Assembly: GCF_002153745.1 (NCBI RefSeq)
Contig: NZ_JOPL01000017.1
Coordinates: forward strand, 30,257-94,256
Length of the DNA: 64,000 bases
DNA from: Acetobacter sp. DsW_063
GTDB lineage: Bacteria > Pseudomonadota > Alphaproteobacteria > Acetobacterales > Acetobacteraceae
Reading direction: 5' to 3'
A program made the translations under genes and the position numbers. The notes under the pieces are model-generated. The model had not been told where the DNA came from. It ran no database searches and worked only from the letters and a program-made list of their open reading frames with translations. Of the stretch, positions 18,555 through 27,073 are shown in pieces. Position 1 is the first letter of the stretch. Each line of letters opens with the position of its first letter.

Positions 18555-19040
18555 TCAGTTTACTTCCGGACGCAGGCTACGGCGTTCAGAGACGCCGTAC
18601 ATGATGAAATGAACGAACGGATTGAGTTGCGCCGCGAGCACGTCGGGATTCGCTTCAAGATAAGCGTTGCAATCGAAGTGCGGGTTTGGGTTCCGTCCTT
18701 CCCGCCAGCCACACTCCATGAAATGCGTCGCGGGATCGACCCCAGCGGCCGCGACATCAGGGTAGTTCGCCGCATACCATTCCCGGTCGAAGTAGAACAA
18801 TGCAGTCGGCATTCCGTCACGCTTCACGTCGGGCACAGGCGCACCGTCAGCCGCGGCAGGCGCAAATCGCTTACCGCCGAATGCGGCTGGAACGCCTTTT
18901 CCGCGCGCCGTCTTCGGTTTCGGATCGAGTTTTGTGGTTGACGGCTTCTGCTTGAGGGCCTGGGCGGCGGAAGCGCGTGTATAGGAGCGCGAAGAGGTTC
19001 TGGATGTAGCGGATTTCAAAACATGATCCTGTCGCTGCAT
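18555..19040 (-). CDS. Uncharacterised small protein with two tandem PDV-type repeats
   Basis: The 161-residue product has a basic, Ser/Thr/Lys-rich first half, then two similar units of about 38 residues: FDREWYAANYPDVAAAG... with HFMECGWREGR, and FDCNAYLEANPDVLAAQ... with HFIMYGVSERR. Units of this D-x-x-Y...NPDV...H-x-x-x-x-G-x-x-E-x-R type occur in various secreted and glycan-related bacterial proteins; their function is not known to me. No signal peptide is evident. It lies three bases before mltB, so it is probably the first gene of that cell-wall operon. The start has no strong ribosome-binding site. A wall-associated or regulatory role is only a guess from context. Confidence 0.7.
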   Translation of the reverse strand: MQRQDHVLKSATSRTSSRSYTRASAAQALKQKPSTTKLDPKPKTARGKGVPAAFGGKRFAPAAADGAPVPDVKRDGMPTALFYFDREWYAANYPDVAAAGVDPATHFMECGWREGRNPNPHFDCNAYLEANPDVLAAQLNPFVHFIMYGVSERRSLRPEVN

Positions 19041-19217
19041 TGCTCAGCGCGCCACCATGCAAGGAGCGCGCACCCGCTCTGTGTCCTCAAATTTATGGCG
19101 GAAGCGCGGCGACGCAGCAAGGGAGCGCACGGATCATGCGAGGGATCGGCCTCTGGCGCCGCTCAGGTGCCCCGGCGACGATTGGCCAGTGAACGCCCGA
19201 TCGTGCAAAGAGCGCGC

Positions 19218-19874
19218 ATGTCGCTTCCTTCCCTTTCTTCCTGGCTGGCCGTTTCTGTCCACGACCCGGCGCTGCAGGCCGTGGCGATTCTCCTGGCGAC
19301 TTTTGTTCTTGAGGACGGTGCGACCCTGCTCACGGCGATCGCCGTTGGCGACGGCCTTATCGCATGGCCGCTCGCCCTTTCGGCGCTATATACAGGAATC
19401 ATCATCGGCGACGCCGGTCTATACGGCCTTGGTCGCCTGGCGGCATTCTGGCCGCGCGCACGACGTTGGGCGCCCGCGGAAAAGACTCGCCAGATGACAG
19501 TAATCACCGATGACTCACGCGGGTGGTCGGCCCAGATCAAAAAGCGATTCGCACCCAGCGCGCCGGAAGGTGGCGCTCTCTGGTGGCGCGGAGCCGCATT
19601 GTTCCGCGTGGTGTTCATCTGCCGGTTCATTCCCGGGACGCGTCTTCCCGTCTACACGGCGTCCGGGTTCTTCGGCGCAGGGTTCATCATCTTCATGCTG
19701 GCGACCGCGATCGCCACGCTGTTTTGGACAAGCGCGCTGTTTGCGCTATCGCTTCACGTCGGCAGACCCCTACTCGACGCACTGGGGCCATGGCGTTGGC
19801 TCGGCGTCATTGGTTTTCTTGCCGCGATTGTTTTTGTCGGTCGGCATATTTCTGGCGGCGGAAAACACGCCTGA
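19218..19874 (+). CDS. DedA family membrane protein
   Basis: This polytopic inner-membrane protein of 218 residues has the DedA hallmarks: an acidic first re-entrant region (TFVLEDGATLL), GIIIGDAGLYGLGRLA, and the FICRFIPGTRLPVYTASGF motif with its conserved arginines. Members act as phospholipid or undecaprenyl-phosphate translocases and support proton-motive force. The ATG at 19218 with AAAGAG upstream gives the normal size. It is followed 43 bases later by an ATP-grasp gene on the same strand, and uppP lies 2.3 kb further on. Which lipid it moves cannot be read from sequence. Confidence 0.87.
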   Translation: MSLPSLSSWLAVSVHDPALQAVAILLATFVLEDGATLLTAIAVGDGLIAWPLALSALYTGIIIGDAGLYGLGRLAAFWPRARRWAPAEKTRQMTVITDDSRGWSAQIKKRFAPSAPEGGALWWRGAALFRVVFICRFIPGTRLPVYTASGFFGAGFIIFMLATAIATLFWTSALFALSLHVGRPLLDALGPWRWLGVIGFLAAIVFVGRHISGGGKHA

Positions 19875-19917
19875 CGACGAGAACGTCGACGGATCGAAAC
19901 ACGATACGGATTTGCTC

Positions 19918-21099
19918 ATGACCTTTATGCCCCGCGCGCCCCGTGAGTTCGCAGCCTCCTCAGACGTTCCCGATTATGGGGTTCTGGCCACCCGCGCGTT
20001 TCAGGGCGAAGCGTCGCCAAAACAAGAGAGCCGTTCAGGAGCGGCTCGCGAAACCGGCGGACCGGTCAGCTTCTTCGAGTTCTGGCCCGGCTGGCTGTTT
20101 TATACGCCGATCGTCGCCTACTGGATCATGATGGGTTTGCGTTATCGCGATTTTGGCCTGCCCACAGCAGCCAATCCGCGGATCGCGACTGGCGGGCTGT
20201 GCGGCGAGAGCAAGACATCCATTCTGGACATGGCCGGGCCAGTCGCACGCCCTTGGATCGCGCCTTACGTCATTCTCGACACGGATTCTGAGGATCTGAA
20301 GCGCGCGGAGGCTGCTCTGGCGTCGGCGTCCCTCAGCTTGCCCGTAGTGGTGAAGCCCGACATCGGATGCAATGGAACCGGGGTCAAGCTCGTGCGAACG
20401 CGGGAGGCGCTGGCCGACGCGTTGGCCGCCTTTCCTCGCGGCGTCCGCCTGATCATCCAGCGGCTGATCCCATACGAACACGAAGCCGGGCTGTTCTACA
20501 TTCGCCATCCTGACGAGCCGACCGGACGCATCAGCTCCATCACATACAAGGACGTGCCGTTTCTCACGGGCGACGGGGTTTCTACGGTCGAACAGTTACT
20601 GCTTTCCGATCCGCGCACCCGTCTGGTGCCGCACCTTTATCGCGAACGCCTTTCCGAGCGCCTGACCGAGGTGCTTCCCCAGGGCGCGGGACTTCCCCTG
20701 GTGTTCACCGGCAATCACTGCAAGGGATCTGTGTTCCGCAACGGCGCAACCGACATCACGCCCGCGCTCGTGGCTGCGCTCGATCGGATCATGACCGATA
20801 TTCCGGACTTTCACTTCGGGCGTGTAGACGTGAAATTTGAGTCAGTCGATGCTCTCCGTCGAGGCGAGGGCTTCGAAATTATCGAGATCAACGGGGTCGG
20901 TTCAGAAGCGACGCATATTTGGGACGCCACCACTACGTTGCGGGAAGCCTACGCCACGCAGTTTCATCACTACGGCGAGAGCTTTCGGATTGGCGCGAAG
21001 AAGAAACGAGCCGGCTGGAAATCCTGCTCAGTGAGGGAAGGTGTAAGATTGTGGCGCGAGCAGCGCCGCCTGATGCGTTCCTACCCGCTTAACGATTGA
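19918..21099 (+). CDS. Uncharacterised ATP-grasp protein (D-Ala-D-Ala ligase-like fold) with N-terminal hydrophobic segment
   Basis: The 393-residue protein has an N-terminal hydrophobic/aromatic block, FFEFWPGWLFYTPIVAYWIMM (about 52-72), which may dip into or cross the membrane, followed by GGLCGESKTSIL. The ATP-grasp core starts with VVVKPDIGCNGTGVKLV (about 143-159), continues with EHEAGLFYIRHPDEPTGR and TGDGVSTVEQL, and ends with the metal-binding EINGVGSEATHIWD. ATP-grasp enzymes join a carboxylate to an amine or thiol through an acyl phosphate. The substrates are unknown. The gene follows DedA by 43 bases, hinting at a lipid or cell-wall precursor as acceptor. The start lacks a clear ribosome-binding site; ATG 19927 is an alternative. 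Confidence 0.75.
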   Translation: MTFMPRAPREFAASSDVPDYGVLATRAFQGEASPKQESRSGAARETGGPVSFFEFWPGWLFYTPIVAYWIMMGLRYRDFGLPTAANPRIATGGLCGESKTSILDMAGPVARPWIAPYVILDTDSEDLKRAEAALASASLSLPVVVKPDIGCNGTGVKLVRTREALADALAAFPRGVRLIIQRLIPYEHEAGLFYIRHPDEPTGRISSITYKDVPFLTGDGVSTVEQLLLSDPRTRLVPHLYRERLSERLTEVLPQGAGLPLVFTGNHCKGSVFRNGATDITPALVAALDRIMTDIPDFHFGRVDVKFESVDALRRGEGFEIIEINGVGSEATHIWDATTTLREAYATQFHHYGESFRIGAKKKRAGWKSCSVREGVRLWREQRRLMRSYPLND

Positions 21100-21460
21100 T
21101 TGTAATTAACTGATTTTATTGAACGATATTTTTAAAAATGGCCCACTATTTAACGCGTCAAGAGACTCTCTACGGTTTGGCACGACATGCTCGTTTTGCC
21201 TAGACCGGATCCTGGCCCGCCTAAATTTTCCTATCAAAAAATGCAGGTAACGTCTTGATTTTCAATTATTTTAAATATCTTCGATTTGATAATCAAAAGT
21301 GCATCAAATATCCGCTTTGGTCCCCAAGGGAGGCCGTATAGCAAATCCATGCAGTATCAGCTTCGCGTCCTATCAAACAAACGGCGATGCAAAACAGTAT
21401 TTTCAATAAATTAGTTCGTTAGGTGATATCTCTTAGAAATCAGTTCATTTCATTTTCAGC
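21100..21460. other. AT-rich intergenic island, no gene seen
   Basis: These 361 bases between convergent genes are far more AT-rich than the surroundings, with runs such as TTATTTTAAATAT near 21268. The segment 21250-21310 contains imperfect inverted repeats (TGATTTTCAA...TTGATAATCAAAA). No reading frame or tRNA is visible. It may hold terminators for both flanking genes, or a small RNA. Confidence 0.45.
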
Positions 21461-21919
21461 TTAATCCGGCAAACCGCCGTTACCAAAAATGTAATTGCTC
21501 ACCTGCTGCTCAAGACTCATGGGCTCACGTGTATTGGCAAGCACGTCTCCGGCCTTGGTCAACACGGAGGAAGCGCCCGGTTCAATGATCAGGGCGTTGT
21601 CGCCCGACATCGTGGCGCTGCCCACCGAGAGCGTGCTGTCAGTCGGGAAATGCAAACGGTCGTCAACCTCAAACGCCACCTCCGCCATGGCGCTGGCGGG
21701 ATTGAGGCGAATCGTATCGACGCGACCTACAGGAACGCCGGAAATCATCACATCCGCCCCCGGGGCGAGGCCATTCGCCGAAATGAAGCGCGCAGAAAGA
21801 GGATAACGTTTTGCGCCGAAGTCAGTCTGCAGGCCATGCGCGTAGAGGGCGAATCCGGCGGTAAGTGCGATCACTGCCGTGCTAAACAGCAGCGGACCGC
21901 CTTTTCTGCGTATCGCCAT
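21461..21919 (-). CDS. mlaD: MlaD-like MCE domain protein
   Basis: The 152-residue product has one N-terminal transmembrane helix (LLFSTAVIALTAGFALYAHG) and a single MCE domain: YPLSARFISANGLAPGADVMISGVPVGRV through SVGSATMSGDNALIIEPG. MlaD forms the periplasmic ring of the Mla phospholipid transport system that preserves outer-membrane asymmetry. The other mla genes (E, F, B, C) are not in this window. In alphaproteobacteria this gene is often separate from mlaEF, so an orphan location is not alarming. It is divergent from uppP. Confidence 0.88.
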   Translation of the reverse strand: MAIRRKGGPLLFSTAVIALTAGFALYAHGLQTDFGAKRYPLSARFISANGLAPGADVMISGVPVGRVDTIRLNPASAMAEVAFEVDDRLHFPTDSTLSVGSATMSGDNALIIEPGASSVLTKAGDVLANTREPMSLEQQVSNYIFGNGGLPD

Positions 21920-22140
21920 CAGATGTCGTCCCCCTCGTCAAACCGACGCCAACGCGTCTCAGGGCGGAGTAAGCGTGAGCGTCCCCTTCGCCGTCAAGCG
22001 CCGCGCCACCCAGAATCGGCGCGCCGACAGGTATCGCTCTCTTTAAGGGCAGTCTAATACTTATGCCCGGCGGTCCTGCACGGAAGCGCCCCGGCGCGTA
22101 GACGCCGTGCCCATGAGACCCTCACAAACCGGATTGCCGC

Positions 22141-22992
22141 ATGACGCTGATACAGGCCCTCGTGATCGCTATTCTCCAGGGGGCTACCGAGCTCTTCCCT
22201 GTCAGCAGTCTCGGGCATGCTGTTCTGCTTCCCGCGCTTCTTCACTGGCCTTTCAACGAAAATGACGAGACGTTCCTCCCGTTCCTCGTGATGCTCCATC
22301 TGGGGACCTCGGTCGCGCTGTTCGTGTTCTTCTGGCGTGACTGGGCCGCTATTTTCCGCGGCCTTTTCGGGTTCGACAACGCGCAGCGACGGGTGGAGAG
22401 CCTTAAGATCATCATGTTGCTGGTCATCGCCACGATCCCGGCGATTATCGTGGGCGGCCTGTTCGATCATCTTCTGAAGCATCTGTTCGGCGCGCCGCTT
22501 GCGGCGGCCAGCTTCCTGATCCTGAACGGATTGTTGCTGTTGTCCGTCGAACGCCTGCGTGGCCGGATTGGAGCGGATATTTCCGACCGCCCGATAGCAA
22601 GCCTGACCTCGCGCGACGCGCTGATCATCGGCTGTTTCCAATGTCTGGCCCTGTTCCCCGGCCTCTCGCGCTCCGGCGCGACGATCGCGGGCGGCCTGCT
22701 GCGCGGCCTGCATCATGACGTAGCGGCGCGTTTCTCATTCCTGATGGCGGAGCCGGTCATTCTGGCGGCGACGGCGCATCAGGTGATGAAGATGCGCCAC
22801 ATGACCATCAGCCACGAGCAGATCCAGATCGGTCTGATCGCGGCGGTCGTCTCCGGAATCACCGCACTGATCAGCACGGCCGCGCTGATGCGGTATTTCC
22901 GCAACCATGACAACTGGGCGCTCGCGCCGTTCGCCTATTACTGCATCGCGGTCGGTCTGGGTGCGCTGGCGATACTCGGCGGCGCGCTGTAA
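22141..22992 (+). CDS. uppP: Undecaprenyl-diphosphatase
   Basis: UppP (BacA) removes a phosphate from undecaprenyl diphosphate on the periplasmic face, regenerating the lipid carrier for peptidoglycan and polysaccharide synthesis. The two active-site blocks are present: LQGATELFPVSSLGHAVLLP near the N-terminus and LALFPGLSRSGATIAGGLLRG at about 160-180. The protein has 283 residues and eight or so membrane helices. Loss of UppP activity raises bacitracin sensitivity in other bacteria. It is divergent from mlaD, and the amino-acid permease gene follows it by 225 bases. Confidence 0.95.
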   Translation: MTLIQALVIAILQGATELFPVSSLGHAVLLPALLHWPFNENDETFLPFLVMLHLGTSVALFVFFWRDWAAIFRGLFGFDNAQRRVESLKIIMLLVIATIPAIIVGGLFDHLLKHLFGAPLAAASFLILNGLLLLSVERLRGRIGADISDRPIASLTSRDALIIGCFQCLALFPGLSRSGATIAGGLLRGLHHDVAARFSFLMAEPVILAATAHQVMKMRHMTISHEQIQIGLIAAVVSGITALISTAALMRYFRNHDNWALAPFAYYCIAVGLGALAILGGAL

Positions 22993-23217
22993 GACCTGCC
23001 ACGCCGCGCAACGGCGACGTTTTCGTCCCGCCCGCTTCCGAGCATGGCGTCGGACAGCGTCGTTCTTCGTTTGCACGTTTGTTCCTGTAGGATAACGTTC
23101 CGATGGGGCGCGGCGGCGACGTCGTGCGGACGGGGCTGACTCCAGTTCCCGTGATTGATGCGACCGCCACCCTGCAAAGCGGCGCTCTCGCGCATAGATG
23201 GAGACAAGTCGACGACC

Positions 23218-24792
23218 ATGCCCAGCCCACAGCCCGGCCTGCGGTCCGACAGCGCGCCCGCCTCGCCGACCGACAAGAGTTTTTTCGCCCGGGGCGCGCT
23301 CCGGAAGTCGGTCGAGACGATTGAAAAGGAGAACGAGAGTCACGGCCTTCGCCGCAGCCTCGGCCCCGTGCAATTGACCATGCTTGGCGTCGGTTCGACC
23401 ATCGGGGCGGGCATCTACGTGATGACCGGCACCGCCGCCGCCAATTACGCCGGACCGGCCATTCTCCTGTCTTTCGTCATCGCGGGCCTGGCCTGCCTGT
23501 TTACGGCGCTTTCCTACGGCGAACTGGCTTCGGCAATGCCGGTTTCCGGATCCGCCTACAGCTACGCTTATGTCTCGCTGGGCGAACGCGCGGCGTGGTG
23601 GGTCGGCTGGCTGCTGCTGCTTGAATACGGCATCTCATGCGCCGGCGTGGCCTCAGGCTTTTCCGGCTATGCGGTCAGCCTGCTCGGCGATCTGGGCGTC
23701 CATGTGCCGGCCGCCCTGCATACAACACTCATCCAGACGACGATGACCCCCGCGGGAATGCACGCCGTAGTTGGGCCGCGCATCGATGTTGTCGGCGCGG
23801 GCGTGGTTCTGTTCGTCACCGTGTTTCTGGTGATGGGGGTCGAGGAATCGGTGCGCATCAACACCGCGATCGTCATTCTGAAGGTCGGCGTATTGCTGAT
23901 TTTTATGGTCGTTGGTCTGCGCGCCATCCATCCGGCTTACTGGACGCCGTTTATCCCGCCTTCGGAAGGATCGTTCCACTACGGAATTCCCGGTATTTTC
24001 CGTGCAGCTTCCATCATCTTCTTCGCGTATGTCGGCTTCGAGGCCGTTTCGACGGCATCCTCGGAGGCGCGAAACCCGCGGCGCGATATTCCGATTGGCG
24101 TGATTGGTTCTCTGTTGATCTGCACTGTCGTCTATATCTGCGTCGCCGCCGTGCTCATCGGGGTTGTGCCGTGGAGAACGCTGGACGTCGCAGACCCGCT
24201 GGCTCTCGCAGTCGACGCGATCGGCTGGCCGTGGCTGGCGCTTTTGGTGAAAGTCGGCGCGGTGATCGGACTGTGCTCCGTCCTGTTCGGACTGCTGTAT
24301 GGCCAGAGCCGGATTTTCTTCACGATCGCCCGTGACGGACTGCTGCCTCCCGCCTTCTGCATCCTGCATCCCCGCTTCCGCACACCGTGGAAGGGCGCGA
24401 TCATTCTCGGCGCGACCGTGGCGCTTGCGACGGCCTTTCTTCCGATCGACATCATCAGCGATCTGGTGAGCATCGGCACGGCGTCCGCATTCGGCGTGGT
24501 GTGCCTGACCGTCATCTGGGACCGTAACGCACGTCCCGATGCGATTCGGCCCTTTCGGGTGCCGTTGGGCGGCGTGCGGATTCGCGGCGTTTGGATCGGC
24601 ATTGCGCCTGCTCTGGGCATCGCTTTCTGCCTGATCATGGTCGGGCCGCTGTTCATCGACGTGGTGAGGGATTTGCTCGCCGGGAATCCGACGCCTGCGA
24701 TTCTCCTTGCCTGTTATTTCGCATTGGGCGCCGGAATTTACCGCTATTACGGGCTGAAACACTCGCATCTTCGGGCTTCGACGACGTCATGA
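23218..24792 (+). CDS. APC superfamily amino acid permease, cationic amino acid transporter type
   Basis: The 524-residue inner-membrane protein has about 12-14 hydrophobic helices. The APC signature GVGSTIGAGIYVMTG lies in TM1 (about residues 55-70), and SYGELASAMPVSGSAYSY follows in TM3. The N-terminal motif SLGPVQLTMLGVG and the overall arrangement fit the CAT-type cationic amino acid transporters. The exact substrate is not determinable. I chose the ATG at 23218 with GGAGA upstream; an upstream in-frame start adds 21 residues without homology value. A tRNA gene lies 59 bases past the stop. Confidence 0.88.
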   Translation: MPSPQPGLRSDSAPASPTDKSFFARGALRKSVETIEKENESHGLRRSLGPVQLTMLGVGSTIGAGIYVMTGTAAANYAGPAILLSFVIAGLACLFTALSYGELASAMPVSGSAYSYAYVSLGERAAWWVGWLLLLEYGISCAGVASGFSGYAVSLLGDLGVHVPAALHTTLIQTTMTPAGMHAVVGPRIDVVGAGVVLFVTVFLVMGVEESVRINTAIVILKVGVLLIFMVVGLRAIHPAYWTPFIPPSEGSFHYGIPGIFRAASIIFFAYVGFEAVSTASSEARNPRRDIPIGVIGSLLICTVVYICVAAVLIGVVPWRTLDVADPLALAVDAIGWPWLALLVKVGAVIGLCSVLFGLLYGQSRIFFTIARDGLLPPAFCILHPRFRTPWKGAIILGATVALATAFLPIDIISDLVSIGTASAFGVVCLTVIWDRNARPDAIRPFRVPLGGVRIRGVWIGIAPALGIAFCLIMVGPLFIDVVRDLLAGNPTPAILLACYFALGAGIYRYYGLKHSHLRASTTS

Positions 24793-24851
24793 ACCCTCTG
24801 CGCCTTGACTTGGCTGGGCCACGCGGATAGTTCACCCACCACCGGCGCGAT

Positions 24852-24926
24852 GGCGGCGTAGCTCAGCGGTAGAGCAGGGGAATCATAATCCCTTGGTCGG
24901 CGGTTCAAATCCGTCCGCCGCTACCA
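24852..24926 (+). tRNA. tRNA-Met (CAT), elongator type
   Basis: A complete 75-nt cloverleaf with encoded CCA. The acceptor stem pairs GGCGGCG with CGCCGCT (one G-U at 1-72), the D-arm reads GCTCAGCGGTAGAGC, and the T-arm is GGCGG-TTCAAAT-CCGTC. The anticodon stem is GGGGA/TCCCT around ATCATAA, giving anticodon CAT. A CAT anticodon could also be the lysidine-modified tRNA-Ile, but the overall form resembles the elongator tRNA-Met of alphaproteobacteria. No downstream terminator is obvious. Confidence 0.9.
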
Positions 24927-25093
24927 TCGGCCGGTAATTTCTCCAGTTAAAAACGACTATTTAAACGCTTGCCAGGCCATCGCGGCTTGACGGCTGAGCG
25001 TCTCATCCCTTTGCTCAATGAGCCAGGGTGATCAATTGCGGGAACTGGCGGCGGGCGCGGCAGGCGTCGTAACAACGCGCAGCAGGCGGTCCC

Positions 25094-25966
25094 ATGTCAT
25101 CACGGTCTCCCCTCGCCATCGTCACCATGACCTATAATGAGGGCGATCTGGTCTCTGTCTGGTGTCGTCATTACGCGACGCAGGTCGGGGACGCCCGGTG
25201 TTACGTCATCGATCACGGATCGACAGATGGAAGCGTTTCCGATCTGGGAGACGTGAACATCGTGCGCATCCCCCGGTCTCCGCAGGATGACAAGATGAGA
25301 GCAGGATTCCTCTCCTGCTTCTGCGCCTCTTTGCTGTGTTGGTACGACGCGGTGATCTACGTCGATATTGACGAGTTTCTGGTGGCGGATCCCGCACGGC
25401 ACAACTCGCTGCTCGGCTATGCCGCGTCCGTGGAACAAGATGGCGTCAGAACCGCTATTGGCTTCGACGTTATTCACCCGTCCAGCGAAGAGCCGGCGAT
25501 GGACTGGATCCGCCCGGTCAGCGAGCAGCGGCGGTGGCTGCGGTTCTCGAGCGCGATGTGCAAACCCGTTCTGATCCGCCAACCTGTGTCATGGGCGCCC
25601 GGTTTCCACTGCATCGACGCCCCACCGCGTTTCGACGATCTCTATCTCTTTCACCTTCGTTACGCCGATCGCGACGCCGGGCTGTCACGTCTGGCCCGCA
25701 CGCGCACGCAGCCATGGAAACGGCAGGACGCCGGGATGCACCAACGCATGGCGGACGATCACTGGGACGCCATGCTTTCCGGCATGGCGGGGCTGGAACG
25801 TCGTGACGACATTGTTCTGGGAGAGAACGATCCGGCCCTGCGCGAATGGCTTGCGCGCGTGATGGAGAGCGCAGAATCCCGAACTGAAGAACTTTACAAG
25901 ATCGATCTGCATCTTTCTGGCGACGCTCTCTGGCGGCTGCCGGACCGGTTTGTCGGGACGTTTTAG
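25094..25966 (+). CDS. Glycosyltransferase family 2-like protein (Glyco_tranf_2_4 type)
   Basis: The 290-residue protein starts with IVTMTYNEGDLVSVWCRHY and has VIDHGSTDGSV and the putative metal site VIYVDIDEFLVADP, the arrangement of the GT2-like family often annotated as glycosyl transferase family 2/DUF23-related. A second half containing FHCIDAPPRFDDLYLFHLRYAD is also family-like. The donor and acceptor are unknown. It stands alone, downstream of the tRNA, with no polysaccharide genes nearby. The ATG at 25094 gives the family N-terminus; no strong ribosome-binding site is seen. Confidence 0.82.
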   Translation: MSSRSPLAIVTMTYNEGDLVSVWCRHYATQVGDARCYVIDHGSTDGSVSDLGDVNIVRIPRSPQDDKMRAGFLSCFCASLLCWYDAVIYVDIDEFLVADPARHNSLLGYAASVEQDGVRTAIGFDVIHPSSEEPAMDWIRPVSEQRRWLRFSSAMCKPVLIRQPVSWAPGFHCIDAPPRFDDLYLFHLRYADRDAGLSRLARTRTQPWKRQDAGMHQRMADDHWDAMLSGMAGLERRDDIVLGENDPALREWLARVMESAESRTEELYKIDLHLSGDALWRLPDRFVGTF

Positions 25967-26143
25967 GATGTCGCCGGATCGGATGAAACGGACGCGACGA
26001 ATCGACTTCCGCGCTACAAAACAGCGTTTTTACCCGCGTGGGAGACAAGACCACCGGCGCGATCTGTCCTAATCGCGATGGAACGGGCGAAGGTCATGAA
26101 GAGAACGGCAGGCAAGGCAACGACGTGAGGAAGCTCGCGCTCC

Positions 26144-27073
26144 CTAGACCACCCCTCCAGCGGTCTCCTCCAACGCCTCTCGCATCTCCTCCACGAGCGC
26201 TTCAAGCGCCGGGGGCAACCAGCGCGCCTCCCGAACATAGACGCCCAGATCAGTCAGCGCGTTTGCATCGTCGAGCGGCACATGCACCAGCCCGGTATCG
26301 CCCGGCTCCAGCGCCAGAGGCGACTGGAACGCGATACCCGCGCCTGCCGCCGCCATGCGGTTCATCAACTCGATCGAGCCCGTTTCGAGCACCACGTCCA
26401 GCTTGTCCCGGTATGGCCTGAGAAGCGGCTGCAGAACCCATTGCAACGAAAGAGAGCGTGACGGAAGAATCAGGCGATGCGTGACACATTCCGCCATCGT
26501 AACCGCCGCCTTCCCCGCAATCGGGTGACCAACGGGGGTAAGGACGCCCAGGGGGAAATTGACTCTCGCGACCGGCATGAGATCGTTTGTCGGCGGCATC
26601 GAAAACGCCACCCCCAGATCGGTTCGCCCCTGCGCGAGCGCGTCGGCAATCATGTCAGGCGCTCCGGGTTCGACATGAAGGTTGACGCCAGGATGACGCG
26701 TCATCATGCGCTGCAGCACACGCACGAGAAGACCGCCCATAACCCCGGTCACGGCCATGATCCTGATGCTCCCTGCCCTCGCGCCCCTGAGCGCCGCAAG
26801 CCGCTCGTCGGTGCGCGTGGCGTCCTGAACCACCGTGACGATGTGGCGGGCCACAAGCTCCCCTGCCGCCGTCAGGGCCATGCCGCCCGGCAGCCGATCG
26901 AACAACGGCGCGCCGATCTCGGCTTCCATCTGCCCCAATTGCCGCGTCAGCGCGGACGGCGTCACGTTCAGCTGACGGGCCGCCTCCCGGATGGAGCCAT
27001 GCTGGCGCACGGCGTCAAAATACAGCAACGCCCGGTCATGAAGGCGCAGCACGCGTCCAAGACGCCAATCCAT
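26144..27073 (-). CDS. LysR family transcriptional regulator
   Basis: The 309-residue protein has an N-terminal winged helix-turn-helix (LLYFDAVRQHGSIREAARQLNVTPSALTRQLGQMEAEIG, in two parts about 17-55) and a periplasmic-binding-like effector domain. Its ATG overlaps the last base of the xdhC stop, so it is the final gene of the dihydropyrimidinase-xdh operon. Placement suggests it controls purine or pyrimidine breakdown, with a nucleobase-derived effector; that is inference. Being at the operon end rather than divergent is somewhat atypical for LysR regulators. Confidence 0.9.
   Translation of the reverse strand: MDWRLGRVLRLHDRALLYFDAVRQHGSIREAARQLNVTPSALTRQLGQMEAEIGAPLFDRLPGGMALTAAGELVARHIVTVVQDATRTDERLAALRGARAGSIRIMAVTGVMGGLLVRVLQRMMTRHPGVNLHVEPGAPDMIADALAQGRTDLGVAFSMPPTNDLMPVARVNFPLGVLTPVGHPIAGKAAVTMAECVTHRLILPSRSLSLQWVLQPLLRPYRDKLDVVLETGSIELMNRMAAAGAGIAFQSPLALEPGDTGLVHVPLDDANALTDLGVYVREARWLPPALEALVEEMREALEETAGGVV

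Noticed and set aside
23653..24768. 371-codon minus-strand frame opposite the amino acid permease
   Set aside because: Composition is low-complexity (Asp/Arg/His/Gln), no motif, and the permease has clear APC blocks.
24852..25966. tRNA-Met with adjacent glycosyltransferase, considered as a genomic-island attachment site
   Set aside because: No integrase, no repeat of the tRNA 3' end downstream, and flanking genes are ordinary.
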